NCBI GenBank assembly: GCA_903945325.1
Contig: CAJAVE010000037.1
Location: 1-33,096, forward strand
DNA: 33,096 bases
Reading direction: 5' to 3'
Origin: an uncultured beta proteobacterium
GTDB taxonomy: Bacteria; Pseudomonadota; Gammaproteobacteria; Burkholderiales; Burkholderiaceae_C
Numbering within the stretch: the first letter of the stretch is position 1; each line of letters opens with the position of its first letter. Below are positions 1 through 7,926 of the stretch, in pieces. The notes under the pieces are model-generated. The model searched no databases and was not told the DNA's origin. It worked only from the letters and a program-made list of their open reading frames with translations. A program made the position numbers and the translations under genes.

Positions 1-43
1 GGATTTGGTATCGTTCTTCTTGGGTCAAGTGTGTATAGGTCAT
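1..43 (-). CDS. IS30-family transposase, N-terminus only (runs off window)
   Basis: Reading leftward from an ATG at 43 gives MTYTHLTQEERYQI before the window ends. This is the characteristic opening of IS30-family transposases, which carry an N-terminal helix-turn-helix followed by a DDE integrase core and catalyse copy-out/paste-in transposition. Only 14 codons are visible, so catalytic residues and integrity cannot be judged. The match to the family opening is by recognition. The gene faces away from dsbB, so the IS end lies between 43 and the repeat at 151. Confidence 0.7.
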   Translation of the reverse strand, partial: MTYTHLTQEERYQI

Positions 44-140
44 GGTGCAACGTTTGGGACTGGCCGGTCACAAAAGTGCATCCTATTCACTCTTGGCCCA
101 ACCCGGTTTCAAAGCGTTGCACTTCGTACTTGAATCCGCC
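1..140 (-). mobile_element. Partial IS30-family insertion sequence, 5' end
   Basis: This holds the transposase start and the untranslated terminal part of the element. An inverted pair GTGCAACG (45-52) / CGTTGCAC (115-122) lies between the transposase start and the probable outer end. The sequence around 118-140 is likely to hold the terminal inverted repeat, but the other end is outside the window, so the boundary near 140 is an estimate and no target duplication can be seen. Confidence 0.45.
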
Positions 141-150
141 ATTGAAAACA

Positions 151-200
151 GGGCTCTAGCCCGCACTAGATGTGCGCGAACAGCTATAATTTTAATAGCA
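151..200 (+). repeat. Dispersed 50-bp hairpin repeat, copy 1
   Basis: Copy 1 of six related elements in the window. It starts with GGGCTCTAGCCC, continues with a TGCGCGAACAG core (172-182) and ends in the hairpin GCTAT-N7-ATAGC. The GGCT..AGCCC block, the purine-rich TGCGC-AA-CAG core and the final hairpin recur in the same order and spacing in the other copies. It lies between the IS30 end and dsbB. Confidence 0.75.
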
Positions 201-297
201 AATACGGCGCGCACATGACCCACCAAACGCCCGCAGTCACGATCCAGCTACCACCGAGATCCCGACCTTCAGGGCTAAAGTGCCCCTGTCCCAGGGC

Positions 298-828
298 CTA
301 ATCTTCTGTCTGTGTTTGGGCAATCAATACCATCACGGCCGGCACTGCAATGCCACACAGCGCAATCCAAATCCAGAACGTCACCGATTGATTCAAAAAA
401 GTCCAATCAACCACGCCACACATGGCACGCGGCTCGAACATGTCAGGGAGCCAGCGCTCCAGTGGCATCCATTCAGGAAACCCTTTGAACCGCCCACAAC
501 CGGCCTCCAAGCCTTCTCGCACCTTTTGCTCCAGACTAAGCAACAAATTTGCACGGTACAAACTCCAGCCCAAGGCCACTAGCCAAACCACGAGTGCAAT
601 CCATCGCAGAATCAGAATCCGGGGCGCCACCGCTCCAATTAGTCCCGATGCCGCAATGCCAAGTACACCGGCACGAATGTAAATGCATTCGTTGCACGGC
701 TCCACACCCATCGCATGTTGCATGAACAGGGCAAAGCATTCCAAAAGCACCGAAAAAATGCACAGCAGGAGCCACGGCCACCGCCGCATAGACAAAGATT
801 TGATGGACTTGAACAAGATTTTCTCCAT
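298..828 (-). CDS. dsbB: Disulfide bond formation protein B (DsbB)
   Basis: Inner-membrane quinone reductase that reoxidises the periplasmic thiol oxidase DsbA and passes electrons to ubiquinone. The 176-residue product has four hydrophobic spans. The first periplasmic loop carries the CxxC pair in PCNECIYIR (Cys45, Cys48) and the second carries Cys111 and Cys137, so all four redox cysteines are present. Length fits the family. An in-frame TTG at 867 would add 13 residues, but the ATG at 828 gives the usual short cytoplasmic leader; an ATG at 789 is a further option, and none has a strong ribosome binding site. It lies 42 bases downstream of the EamA exporter on the same strand and may share its transcript. 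A short CCCTG/CAGGG hairpin (284-296) follows the stop but has no good T-tract. Confidence 0.93.
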   Translation of the reverse strand: MEKILFKSIKSLSMRRWPWLLLCIFSVLLECFALFMQHAMGVEPCNECIYIRAGVLGIAASGLIGAVAPRILILRWIALVVWLVALGWSLYRANLLLSLEQKVREGLEAGCGRFKGFPEWMPLERWLPDMFEPRAMCGVVDWTFLNQSVTFWIWIALCGIAVPAVMVLIAQTQTED

Positions 829-870
829 TCGTCGTGTTGTGGTGAATCGATTCCAAGTGATCCGCAACCG

Positions 871-1728
871 CTATTTGCGTGCCAGATAGACGCCCCACAC
901 GGTTAGTGCCATACCGGTCAAAGCCAAACCGGTGAATGCTTCGCCAAACAAAAGCCAAGCCACCAGTGCCGTGCATGGAGGAACAAGATAGAAAAGGCTC
1001 GCAATGTTGACTGCGTCGCTGTGATGAATCAACCAGTTCAGCAAACTGATCGCACCGATAGATAGCACCAATACCAGCCAACCCAAGGCAAAAACGAATT
1101 CACCGGTCCATTCAACCCGAAAAGTTTCGTTGAACCACGCAAAGGCAAAGGTCGCCACCGCAGTCGGCAGGAACTGCGCAACGGCGCCGGTACGCCAGTC
1201 AAATGGCGGGCAAAATCGCTTTTGGTACAGCGTCCCTGCGGTGATGCCAATCAGTGCAGCGATGGCGGGCAACAGTGCCTCAACGCCAAACCCAGATCCA
1301 ACCTTGCCAAGTACGACTAGCGCGACTCCAATCAGGCCCAGAAGGAGCCCTACCCACTGGCGTCTGAGAACAGTTTCTTGCAGTAGCCAACCTGCGCCAA
1401 TCGCAGTGAGCAAAGGCTGAACACCAACCACGAGACTGGTGACTCCAGCGGGCAGTCCCTTTGAAATGGCAATGAACACCCCGCCCAGATACACGCCGTG
1501 CAAAAGCAAACCGGCCACACCGATGTGAAACCAGGCGTTCGGCGTAGGCGGCCATGGCGCACGGGTAGCCAGTGCAACCAGCGTCATACCGCCAATCACC
1601 GCAATGTAGCGAACAAGCAGAAAAGTCAGGGGCTCGGCGTGTGGCAACCCCAGCCTTGCGCCAATGAAACCGGTGGACCAAAGCAGGACGAAGACCAAAG
1701 GGAAGGCGCGGGAGTAGCGGGTGGTCAT
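871..1728 (-). CDS. EamA/DMT-superfamily transporter
   Basis: A 285-residue integral membrane protein made almost entirely of hydrophobic helices, consistent with the ten-helix EamA (RhaT/PagO-like) layout of two repeated five-helix units. The N-terminal half opens with LLWSTGFIGARLGLPHAEPL, typical of the first EamA repeat. Members export metabolites or amino acids; the substrate cannot be read from sequence. An upstream TTG at 1812 would add 28 polar residues that do not look like this family, so the ATG at 1728, directly before the first helix, is preferred. The gene leads dsbB on the same strand. Confidence 0.85.
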   Translation of the reverse strand: MTTRYSRAFPLVFVLLWSTGFIGARLGLPHAEPLTFLLVRYIAVIGGMTLVALATRAPWPPTPNAWFHIGVAGLLLHGVYLGGVFIAISKGLPAGVTSLVVGVQPLLTAIGAGWLLQETVLRRQWVGLLLGLIGVALVVLGKVGSGFGVEALLPAIAALIGITAGTLYQKRFCPPFDWRTGAVAQFLPTAVATFAFAWFNETFRVEWTGEFVFALGWLVLVLSIGAISLLNWLIHHSDAVNIASLFYLVPPCTALVAWLLFGEAFTGLALTGMALTVWGVYLARK

Positions 1729-2403
1729 TGATTCTTGAACCGACTGGAAGAGCTCAGGATTTGCTGGCCAACATTGAGGGGTTTCTATTCCAACGGCAAA
1801 AACTCTGGCCAATTTCTATCGGCTATTGGCCAGAAAGTAAAACGCCCTCATTGGGAGGGCGATCGATTAACGTAACGCGCCAAGTATATTGGTTGCTCGA
1901 TAAGAATTTGAACCTTCGCCTGTGTTAAGGGCTAAACGGCATCAGTGGGTAACGTAAACACACCGCATTATTGTGTTGCACGTAGCGCAAATCGTTGCTC
2001 TTCTATACAAAAAGCGCTTGAAACGCCCCCCTGGGACATGCGCTGACTCCAACAACACTGATCGCCCCACATCTTTTATACCCTTGAGGCAGCGGCCTGA
2101 AAACATTAGCCAGATTATAGGTGCCCATTGGGCTTCGACAGCAAACCACGGGTTCGATTCAAACTGTCCAGCAGTTGATCCGCTTCTTGGCACTCGACCG
2201 CTTGGCTGCGCCCTCCATGGCGTTTCGGATGATAGAACTCGAGGCAAAAATTGTTTGCGGATAAATTCTACGCATGCCCTCGAATGCGACAAGTTAGAAA
2301 GCTCAACCTACACCCAAACCCATCGAGAGCGTAAAGTTCAGGGTATGTGTCGCCTGAAGAGTAGTGGCGGCGCGCCAAACATTCAACTTATCTGGAGCAT
2401 TCC
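1729..2403. other. 675-bp region without a supported gene
   Basis: Open frames here on both strands have no recognisable domain. The one definite structure is a 7-bp GC-rich hairpin at 1843-1861. The region just upstream of 2404 must hold the phasin promoter, but no clear -35/-10 pair was found. A weak tRNA-3'-end resemblance on the minus strand near 1890-1920 does not fold into a tRNA. Confidence 0.5.
1843..1861 (-). terminator. Possible minus-strand terminator hairpin
   Basis: CGCCCTC (1843-1849), loop ATTGG, GAGGGCG (1855-1861): a perfect 7-bp stem. Read on the minus strand it is followed by TTTTACTTT, a mediocre U-tract. No gene was found to its right on the minus strand that it would terminate, so it may shield the exporter gene from upstream transcription. 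Confidence 0.35.
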
Positions 2404-2955
2404 GTGGTCAAAAAATTGCAGAGAACCAACTCGACAAAATCCTCTCACGCTCAATTGAGCGGCTCAGTCAAAGACTCAGCCCAACAAATATGGCAGGCCG
2501 GTCTTGGGGCTTTCACACGCGCACAGGCTGAAGGCTCGAAAGCCTTTGAATCCCTGGTCAAGGAAGGCGTAAGTATTCAACGCAAAACCCAGGCGGTGGC
2601 TGAGGAGCGGATTTCCGAAGCGACCAACAAAATGTCGAGCATGGCCACTGACATCACGTCTAAGGCGTCCGGTCAGTGGGACAAGCTGGAAAACATATTT
2701 GAAGAACGCGTTGCGAAAGCCCTGAACAAGCTTGGCGTACCTTCGGCAAAAGATGTCAACGATCTAATTGGCCGCATTGACGATCTGAACAAAGCTGTGC
2801 AAAAACTGTCAGCCAAAGCCCCTGCAAAGAAAGCCGCAACAGCATCGCCAAAGGCTGAAGTAAAGCCAGTGACAAAAACTGCCGCAAAGCGTGCTGCCCC
2901 TGCACGCAAAGCTGTTAAGCCGTTGACTACGGAACGGACACCTACACAAGACTGA
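2404..2955 (+). CDS. PHA granule-associated phasin (PhaF/PhaI type)
   Basis: A small amphipathic protein that coats polyhydroxyalkanoate granules. It is 183 residues long: residues about 15-130 are a helical phasin domain (GSVKDSAQQIWQAGLGAFTR, then EGSKAFESLVKEG and VAKALNKLGVPSAKDVNDL, the usual phasin blocks with heptad-like spacing), and about 135-183 are a Lys/Ala/Pro-rich tail (KAPAKKAATA) resembling the histone-H1-like DNA-binding tail of PhaF. The tail suggests it may tether granules to the nucleoid. The start is GTG at 2404, supported by TGGAG at 2393-2397, six bases upstream. Other lipid and PHA genes follow within 6 kb, and a strong terminator closes the gene. Confidence 0.88.
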   Translation: MVKKLQRTNSTKSSHAQLSGSVKDSAQQIWQAGLGAFTRAQAEGSKAFESLVKEGVSIQRKTQAVAEERISEATNKMSSMATDITSKASGQWDKLENIFEERVAKALNKLGVPSAKDVNDLIGRIDDLNKAVQKLSAKAPAKKAATASPKAEVKPVTKTAAKRAAPARKAVKPLTTERTPTQD

Positions 2956-2982
2956 TGGACAGTGTGTCCGTAGCAATTTGAA

Positions 2983-3006
2983 GGGGCGCTCTGGCGCTCC
3001 TTTTTT
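2983..3006 (+). terminator. Rho-independent terminator after the phasin gene
   Basis: GGGGCGC (2983-2989), loop TCTG, GCGCTCC (2994-3000), then six Ts at 3001-3006. The 7-bp stem has one G-T pair. It lies 28 bases after the phasin stop, so the phasin is probably a single-gene transcript. Confidence 0.88.
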
Positions 3007-3100
3007 ATGGGTTTTTTGAGATTGCATCGACTGGAAGCTGGCGATTGCCCTGTTGCGATGCAGCAAAAAAACATAGCACAACACCCTACACTTTGCATCT

Positions 3101-4351
3101 ATGCACGCTAATACGAAATCCCGTCCCAAAATTGCTTTGGCACTGGCTGGCGGAGGACCGCTGGGAGCCATTTACGAAGTGGGTGCCATGTGCGCGCTGG
3201 AGGAGTCACTCCACGGTCTGGACTTTACCAAGCTGGACCACTATGTAGGTGTATCCGCAGGCGGTTTCATCGTGGCATCTCTGGCCAACGGAATGTCGCC
3301 ACGGGAACTGTGCGCCTCGTTTATTGAGAACGACAGTGCGCCGTCCGAAACATTTGACCCGTCATGGTTGCTGAAGCCCGCTTATGGCGAATTTGTGCGC
3401 CGAGGAATCATGCTTCCGGGCTTGATGCTATCTGCCCTGTGGGATGTCACTTTGGGACGCAAGTCTCTGATGAACGCATTGGAGCGTTTGAGCCCAGCTC
3501 TGCCCACCGGAGTGTTCTCCAATGCTGCTGTGCACAGTGAGCTGGCACGCTTGTTTAACCAAGAAGGGCGGACCAATGATTTTCGAAAACTCAGGGCCAA
3601 ATTAACCCTGGTCGCTACCAACTTGGACAGTGGCGAAGCGGCTCCGTTTGGTAGCCCCGGATGGGACCATGTGCCGATTTCGCAAGCGGTACAGGCAAGC
3701 TCTGCGCTACCAGGTCTATTTCCACCCGTCGAGATTGATGGCCAGTACTACGTCGACGGCGCGCTAAAAAAGACCATGCATGCGTCGGTTGCGCTGGAAG
3801 ACGAGGTCGATCTGATGATTTGCCTGAACCCGCTGGTGCCATTCGACGCAACGGCGCCCCAGTTTGCCAAGGTGATGCAGCGCGGGTTGCCCACGCACAA
3901 GCGCGAAATCCCGCGCATTGTGGATGGCGGGCTACCGGCAGTGTTGAGCCAGACCTTTCGCTCCATGATCCATTCCCGCATGGAATTGGGTATGAAGCAC
4001 TACGCACACGCCTACCCCAAAACGGACATCATTCTGATCGAACCGGACCACCGGGACCCGGAGCTTTACCTGGCCAATACGTTCAGTTATGCGCAGCGAC
4101 GCCATTTGGCCGAGCATGCGTACCAGCAGACGCGCCAGATGCTTCGCTCGCGCAAGACCGGGCTGTCGGCGAAATTGGCGCAGCATGGCATCAGCCTGAA
4201 CCACGATGTGCTGGATGACCATAAGCGCCATTTATCAGCGCCACCAAAGGCACCGACCCGGATTGGGCGCGCCATCGCGACGCTGCAAGAGGTTATGGAC
4301 GACCTCGGCGATACCGTGTCAACTGCTGCACGCCGCCAAACGGCCCATTAA
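3101..4351 (+). CDS. Patatin-like phospholipase
   Basis: A 416-residue patatin-family lipid acyl hydrolase using a Ser-Asp dyad. Visible motifs in order: glycine-rich oxyanion loop GGGPLG (17-22), nucleophile elbow GVSAG with Ser52, and the DGA motif with Asp219 in YYVDGALKK. No signal peptide is present, so it is probably cytoplasmic or membrane-associated. The C-terminal 150 residues form a basic helical extension as in bacterial DUF3336-less patatins. The substrate could be phospholipid or stored neutral lipid. The start ATG at 3101 lacks a clear ribosome binding site. A TetR-family gene follows after ten bases, suggesting co-transcription. The nearby WS/DGAT and phasin genes hint at a part in lipid turnover, which is inference. 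Confidence 0.88.
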   Translation: MHANTKSRPKIALALAGGGPLGAIYEVGAMCALEESLHGLDFTKLDHYVGVSAGGFIVASLANGMSPRELCASFIENDSAPSETFDPSWLLKPAYGEFVRRGIMLPGLMLSALWDVTLGRKSLMNALERLSPALPTGVFSNAAVHSELARLFNQEGRTNDFRKLRAKLTLVATNLDSGEAAPFGSPGWDHVPISQAVQASSALPGLFPPVEIDGQYYVDGALKKTMHASVALEDEVDLMICLNPLVPFDATAPQFAKVMQRGLPTHKREIPRIVDGGLPAVLSQTFRSMIHSRMELGMKHYAHAYPKTDIILIEPDHRDPELYLANTFSYAQRRHLAEHAYQQTRQMLRSRKTGLSAKLAQHGISLNHDVLDDHKRHLSAPPKAPTRIGRAIATLQEVMDDLGDTVSTAARRQTAH

Positions 4352-4361
4352 GGCAGACGCC

Positions 4362-5027
4362 ATGGTCAAGAAAGCTCCCCGCCGCACCGCCGAGCGCATT
4401 CTGGAAGTGACGCTGGAGCTGTTCAACCGGTTTGGCGAACCCAATGTATCGACAACGCTGATTTCGGCCGAGCTGGGCATTAGTCCGGGCAATTTGTATT
4501 ACCACTATCCTGCAAAAGACGAGTTGATCAACTCACTGTTTGACCGCTATGAGAAGGCGCTCAATGAATTGCTCAACGCCAGCGACAGTGTGCGAGATGT
4601 AGAGGATGCATGGTTTTTCATGCACACGCTGTTTGAGCTGATCTGGCAGTACCGATTTTTGTACCGGGATCTGAACGACTTGTTGAGCAAAAACCGGAGG
4701 CTGGAGACGCATTTCCAGTGGGTACTGAAAAACAAGACACGGTCAGTCAAGGCCATGCTGGACAGTATGAGCCGCGCTGGGGCCGTGCGCATTGATTCGC
4801 GCGAGATGGAGGCCACTGCCACCAGCATGGTGGTGGTGTTGACCTATTGGCTGAGTTTTGAGTACGTAAAAGATCCGCGCAACGCACTCGAGCCCGAGAG
4901 CGCCCAGGCCGCACTACTGCGTGGCGCGCACCATGTGCTGAATCTGTTGGTACCGTACCTCGAAGAGAGTCAAAGGAACCATTTGTTGAAATTGGTCGGC
5001 GCGTATAGCCCGCCGATGGCATCTTGA
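4362..5027 (+). CDS. TetR/AcrR-family transcriptional regulator
   Basis: A 221-residue one-component repressor. Residues 10-57 form the TetR N-terminal helix-turn-helix: ERILEVTLELFNRFGEPNVS, then LISAELGISPGNLYYHYPAKDEL. The C-terminal helical ligand-binding part is family-variable and gives no ligand. The frame is open further upstream, but that part overlaps the patatin gene out of frame; the ATG at 4362, ten bases after the patatin stop, puts the N-terminus at the usual place. The likely target is its own operon or the neighbouring lipid genes, possibly in response to a fatty acyl ligand, which is inference from context only. Confidence 0.88.
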   Translation: MVKKAPRRTAERILEVTLELFNRFGEPNVSTTLISAELGISPGNLYYHYPAKDELINSLFDRYEKALNELLNASDSVRDVEDAWFFMHTLFELIWQYRFLYRDLNDLLSKNRRLETHFQWVLKNKTRSVKAMLDSMSRAGAVRIDSREMEATATSMVVVLTYWLSFEYVKDPRNALEPESAQAALLRGAHHVLNLLVPYLEESQRNHLLKLVGAYSPPMAS

Positions 5028-5105
5028 GCCGACAAGAATATCGAAGAAGTTTCCGCAGTGTGCACAGTGCTGCAGGCAAACCACGATTCACCCAGGAGAC
5101 AAACC

Positions 5106-5879
5106 GTGGCAACTTGGACCGCCTTCAACTGTAACGATGCGTACCCGTTTGACGCTAAGCGCGTCAAAAAGTACTGGAACCAGCTGCACGCGGGGGACCA
5201 GGAGCCACTGCCACAGGACGACAGGGTGTTGGATGCATGGGCGTTGTTTCACCGCGGCGAATTTCAACATGCCGCGGAGCTTGGCGTGCAGGCCGGGCTA
5301 GCCGGCATCACGGTCACCAGCAAGGCTACTTGCATTTACGCCAATTACCTTGAGCCAAGAGAAAAGGTTCGCCTGCGCCTTTTTCTGGACACCGCAGACC
5401 GCGCCGCCGCACTGGCCGCCAGCGAGCCCGACAACGCCAATGCGTTTTACTGGCAGGCCTATGCTTTGGGACGATATAGCCAGGGAATCAGCGTGGCCAA
5501 AGCACTGGCACAAGGTGTCGGCGGCAAGGTAAAGACAGCATTGGAAAAGACCATCGCCTTGCAGCCACGCCATGCCGATGCACACGTTGCGCTGGGTGCA
5601 TTTCATGCCGAAGTGATTGACAAGGTTGGCGCGCTGATTGCCAACATGACGTATGGTGCAAAGAAGGAAACCAGCCTGAATTTGTTTGAAAAGGCGCTCA
5701 GTCTTACCCCGCATTCGGCTATCGCCAGAATTGAATTTGCCAACGCGCTGGTGATATTGGATGGAGACAGGCGCATGGCTGAAGCCACCCGCTATTACGA
5801 ACAAGCAGCTGCTACGTGCGCATTGGACGCGATGGAACGATTGGATATGGAAGTGGCCCTTGCCGAACTGGCCAGTTAA
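5106..5879 (+). CDS. TPR-like repeat protein, function unknown
   Basis: A 257-residue protein with repeated helix pairs resembling tetratricopeptide repeats: DAWALFHRGEFQHAAELGVQ (about 41-60), AFYWQAYALGRYSQG, HADAHVALGAFHAEVIDKVG and SLNLFEKALSLTPHSAIARI with the typical G/A/P spacing. No signal peptide or membrane span. GTG at 5106 is chosen because AGGAGA (5094-5099) sits six bases upstream; an upstream GTG at 5058 has no such site. Its stop overlaps the stop of the convergent WS/DGAT gene in a shared TTAA. TPR proteins are scaffolds, and no partner can be named here. Confidence 0.8.
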   Translation: MATWTAFNCNDAYPFDAKRVKKYWNQLHAGDQEPLPQDDRVLDAWALFHRGEFQHAAELGVQAGLAGITVTSKATCIYANYLEPREKVRLRLFLDTADRAAALAASEPDNANAFYWQAYALGRYSQGISVAKALAQGVGGKVKTALEKTIALQPRHADAHVALGAFHAEVIDKVGALIANMTYGAKKETSLNLFEKALSLTPHSAIARIEFANALVILDGDRRMAEATRYYEQAAATCALDAMERLDMEVALAELAS

Positions 5880-7426
5880 CTCATTTCGCCCCAAGGCAGC
5901 ATCAAGGTCACCATAGAGAGCTTGGCGAACTCGGGCTCGAACTGGTCGACTATTTTTTGCGGATCGGGGCACAGGGTTGCGTCAGACACCACGCCAAACT
6001 GGACGCCACCACCGTAGCTCAAAATAGAAACACCCAAGCCGACGGTACCACTTTGCGGCACCCAGAACAGGGTTTCTTCCACCGTAGAGCCGCAAATTTT
6101 CATTTTTTCACGCGGCCCCGGAACGTTGGTCATGACGGCCGTGGTTTTTTTGGAGAATAGTCCGAGCAGGGTGTCCTGCATGGGCTTGGGCAACCCACCG
6201 GCAACAGCCAGCAGGCCAAACGCCAGCAGGGGTTGCATACTGCCTTTGAGCCCCCGCATACGCCGCCTGACTTCGTAGACCCGCTCAATCGGATTGTCCA
6301 AGCCGATCGGCAGTACCAACGGTGCCAATCCAAATTGATTGCCCAATTGGTAGGCCTCTTCAAGCGCACGTAAATTCACCGGCACCATGGCACGGATCTC
6401 TTTGCCTTTCGTGGGGTCGCCCTGCTCCACGAGGTAGGCACCGATCGCACCAGCAACACAACTCAGCAACACGTCGTTGATCGAGCAATTCAGTGCCTTG
6501 CCAACTGCCTTGACCTCGGCGAGGGGAATCGGCGAACACCAGGCCACCCGCTTGGCGTGCCCGGGAGTTCCCTTGAGCCGGGTTGGTGAATCGTCGCCCA
6601 TAAGCGCCAGCGCGGCCAGATCTGCCATCGCATGGTAGGCAAGCTTGGCCAGATCCACTGAGCCATGCACACCTTTCTCAACGCCCTTTTGTGGTTCCAT
6701 CAACAGCCCCAGGGAACGCACAGCACCCTCACCCGCAGCGCCCAAGGCTTTGACTGTCATATTCGTGAACGGTTTGACCAGGGAGTCTGCAATCCATTCT
6801 TCGGCAGCTTCTATTCCTTCTTTGTGGTGCCCGGGGTGCGGTCTCTCAGGCGGAGGCGATCCACCATCCACCAGGGACTGGGTGACCGAAATCAGCGCAA
6901 TCCCGTCGGCTATGCAATGGTGAATACGCACCATCATTGCAGAGCCGCCTTTGTAGTTCTCGACCAGATGGATTTGCCACAGTGGGTGCTGCTTGTCCAG
7001 CGGTTTCATCGTGAGTTCGGCCAGTCTGTCCTGCAAGGCTTCCTGTTCCCGCCCCTTGGGCTTGCGCGTAAGTGTTTCCATGACCAAGTGGTTGTCCAGA
7101 TCAAATGCAGGGTCGTCGACCCAGGTCGCACCGGCCGTGTCCTCCACCGCGCACTGCACGAAGCGGGGGTATTTGAGCAGCCTGTCCCCGATGCGCTGGC
7201 GCAGATCTGCATAGCGCAGATGGGGCTTCACCACCCAGACCCCCACGATCATCATCAGGTTGGACGGAGAGTCCATGCGCAGCCATGCGGTATCAACCTT
7301 GGTCATGCGTTCGCCGTAAATGCCCAGAGCGCCCGCCACCACTTGGGTGAGTGTTTCCTGTATGGAATGGGCCTCAGGACTCTTGGCAGTCTGGTCGATT
7401 TTCTTGGGTTTGACTCGGGTAACCAT
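5876..7426 (-). CDS. Wax ester synthase / acyl-CoA:diacylglycerol acyltransferase (WS/DGAT)
   Basis: A bifunctional O-acyltransferase that esterifies long-chain acyl groups from acyl-CoA to fatty alcohols or diacylglycerol, the last step of wax ester and triacylglycerol storage. At 516 residues it is slightly longer than the usual 450-480. It shows the catalytic HHxxxD motif as HHCIADG (His169, His170, Asp174), the preceding PLDKQHPLWQIHLVE block (142-156) and the second conserved motif around NDVLLSCVAGAIGAYL (317-332). The start ATG at 7426 is preceded by TGGAG about seven bases upstream. An acyl-CoA-binding protein gene lies divergently 171 bases away, and a PHA phasin and patatin are close, so the region combines neutral-lipid and polyester storage functions. 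Confidence 0.93.
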   Translation of the reverse strand: MVTRVKPKKIDQTAKSPEAHSIQETLTQVVAGALGIYGERMTKVDTAWLRMDSPSNLMMIVGVWVVKPHLRYADLRQRIGDRLLKYPRFVQCAVEDTAGATWVDDPAFDLDNHLVMETLTRKPKGREQEALQDRLAELTMKPLDKQHPLWQIHLVENYKGGSAMMVRIHHCIADGIALISVTQSLVDGGSPPPERPHPGHHKEGIEAAEEWIADSLVKPFTNMTVKALGAAGEGAVRSLGLLMEPQKGVEKGVHGSVDLAKLAYHAMADLAALALMGDDSPTRLKGTPGHAKRVAWCSPIPLAEVKAVGKALNCSINDVLLSCVAGAIGAYLVEQGDPTKGKEIRAMVPVNLRALEEAYQLGNQFGLAPLVLPIGLDNPIERVYEVRRRMRGLKGSMQPLLAFGLLAVAGGLPKPMQDTLLGLFSKKTTAVMTNVPGPREKMKICGSTVEETLFWVPQSGTVGLGVSILSYGGGVQFGVVSDATLCPDPQKIVDQFEPEFAKLSMVTLMLPWGEMS

Positions 7427-7597
7427 TGGGGCTCCAGAACGGGCAACGCGACGGCGAAAACAGCATCTAAACCGTCAGGATACAGCCACGGCGCCTGCTT
7501 GCGCCAAAAGCCGCCTGCTGTACCATGTGGTTTGCCTGACGCACCGGACGATAGCGGGCACATTGCAGCATTCCACCCAACCTTTACGGAGAACTCC

Positions 7598-7852
7598 ATG
7601 TCCGACCTGAAGAAAAAATTCGAAGCCGCCGTTGCCAACTCCAAGAACCTCACCGAGCGCCCCGACAACGCCACGTTGCTGAAAATTTATGCGCTGTACA
7701 AGCAAGCCAGTTCCGGCGACAACACTGAGAAGAAGCCCGGATTTGTCGACATGGTCGGTCGCGCCAAGTGGGATGCGTGGAATGGGCTGAAAGGCACTGC
7801 GGAGAAGGCTGCCATGCAACAGTATGTGGACTTGATTGAGTCTTTGAGCTAA
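7598..7852 (+). CDS. Acyl-CoA-binding protein (ACBP)
   Basis: An 84-residue four-helix ACBP that binds medium- and long-chain acyl-CoA esters and acts as a cytosolic pool and carrier. The hallmark sequence YALYKQASSGD (31-41) and KWDAWNGLKG (57-66) are intact and the length equals the canonical domain. A GGAG at 7588-7591 (ACGGAGAA) lies six bases before the ATG. It is divergent from the WS/DGAT gene, whose acyl-CoA substrate it could deliver; this link is inference from position. ACBPs are common in eukaryotes and present in only some bacteria. Confidence 0.93.
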   Translation: MSDLKKKFEAAVANSKNLTERPDNATLLKIYALYKQASSGDNTEKKPGFVDMVGRAKWDAWNGLKGTAEKAAMQQYVDLIESLS

Positions 7853-7856
7853 AAGC

Positions 7857-7905
7857 GGCTGTAGTCCGCGTAAAAACTGCGCGAGCAGCTATAAAAACAA
7901 TAGCG
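7857..7905 (+). repeat. Dispersed 50-bp hairpin repeat, copy 2
   Basis: It begins GGCTGTAGTCCGCG five bases after the ACBP stop, has the TGCGCGAGCAG core (7878-7888) and ends with GCTAT (7888-7892) / ATAGC (7900-7904). Its right hairpin arm is re-used in an overlapping, longer stem that forms the terminator at 7893-7926, so the two folds exclude each other. Confidence 0.8.
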
Positions 7906-7926
7906 ATCGAGGCGCTATTGTTTTTT
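7893..7926. terminator. Bidirectional terminator between convergent genes
   Basis: Perfect 13-bp inverted repeat: AAAAACAATAGCG (7893-7905) and CGCTATTGTTTTT (7913-7925), 7-base loop, with an A-run on one side and six Ts (7921-7926) on the other. It should terminate ACBP transcription rightward and the PHA-system gene leftward. The minus-strand stop codon at 7915-7917 lies inside the right arm. Confidence 0.88.

Noticed and set aside
1890..1920. Minus-strand GGTTCAAAT loop followed by a CCA-like end, resembling a tRNA 3' half.
   Set aside because: The T-stem pairs poorly, no 7-bp acceptor partner or D-arm exists within 90 bases, and no anticodon arm can be placed.
2148..2165. GGTTCGATTC on the plus strand, resembling a tRNA T-loop.
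   Set aside because: The flanking bases do not pair as a T-stem and no cloverleaf can be formed around it.
1942..2292. Open frame of 116 codons on the minus strand in the gap before the phasin gene.
   Set aside because: Cys/Arg/Trp-rich random composition, no ribosome binding site, no domain; a plus-strand frame overlaps it equally well.
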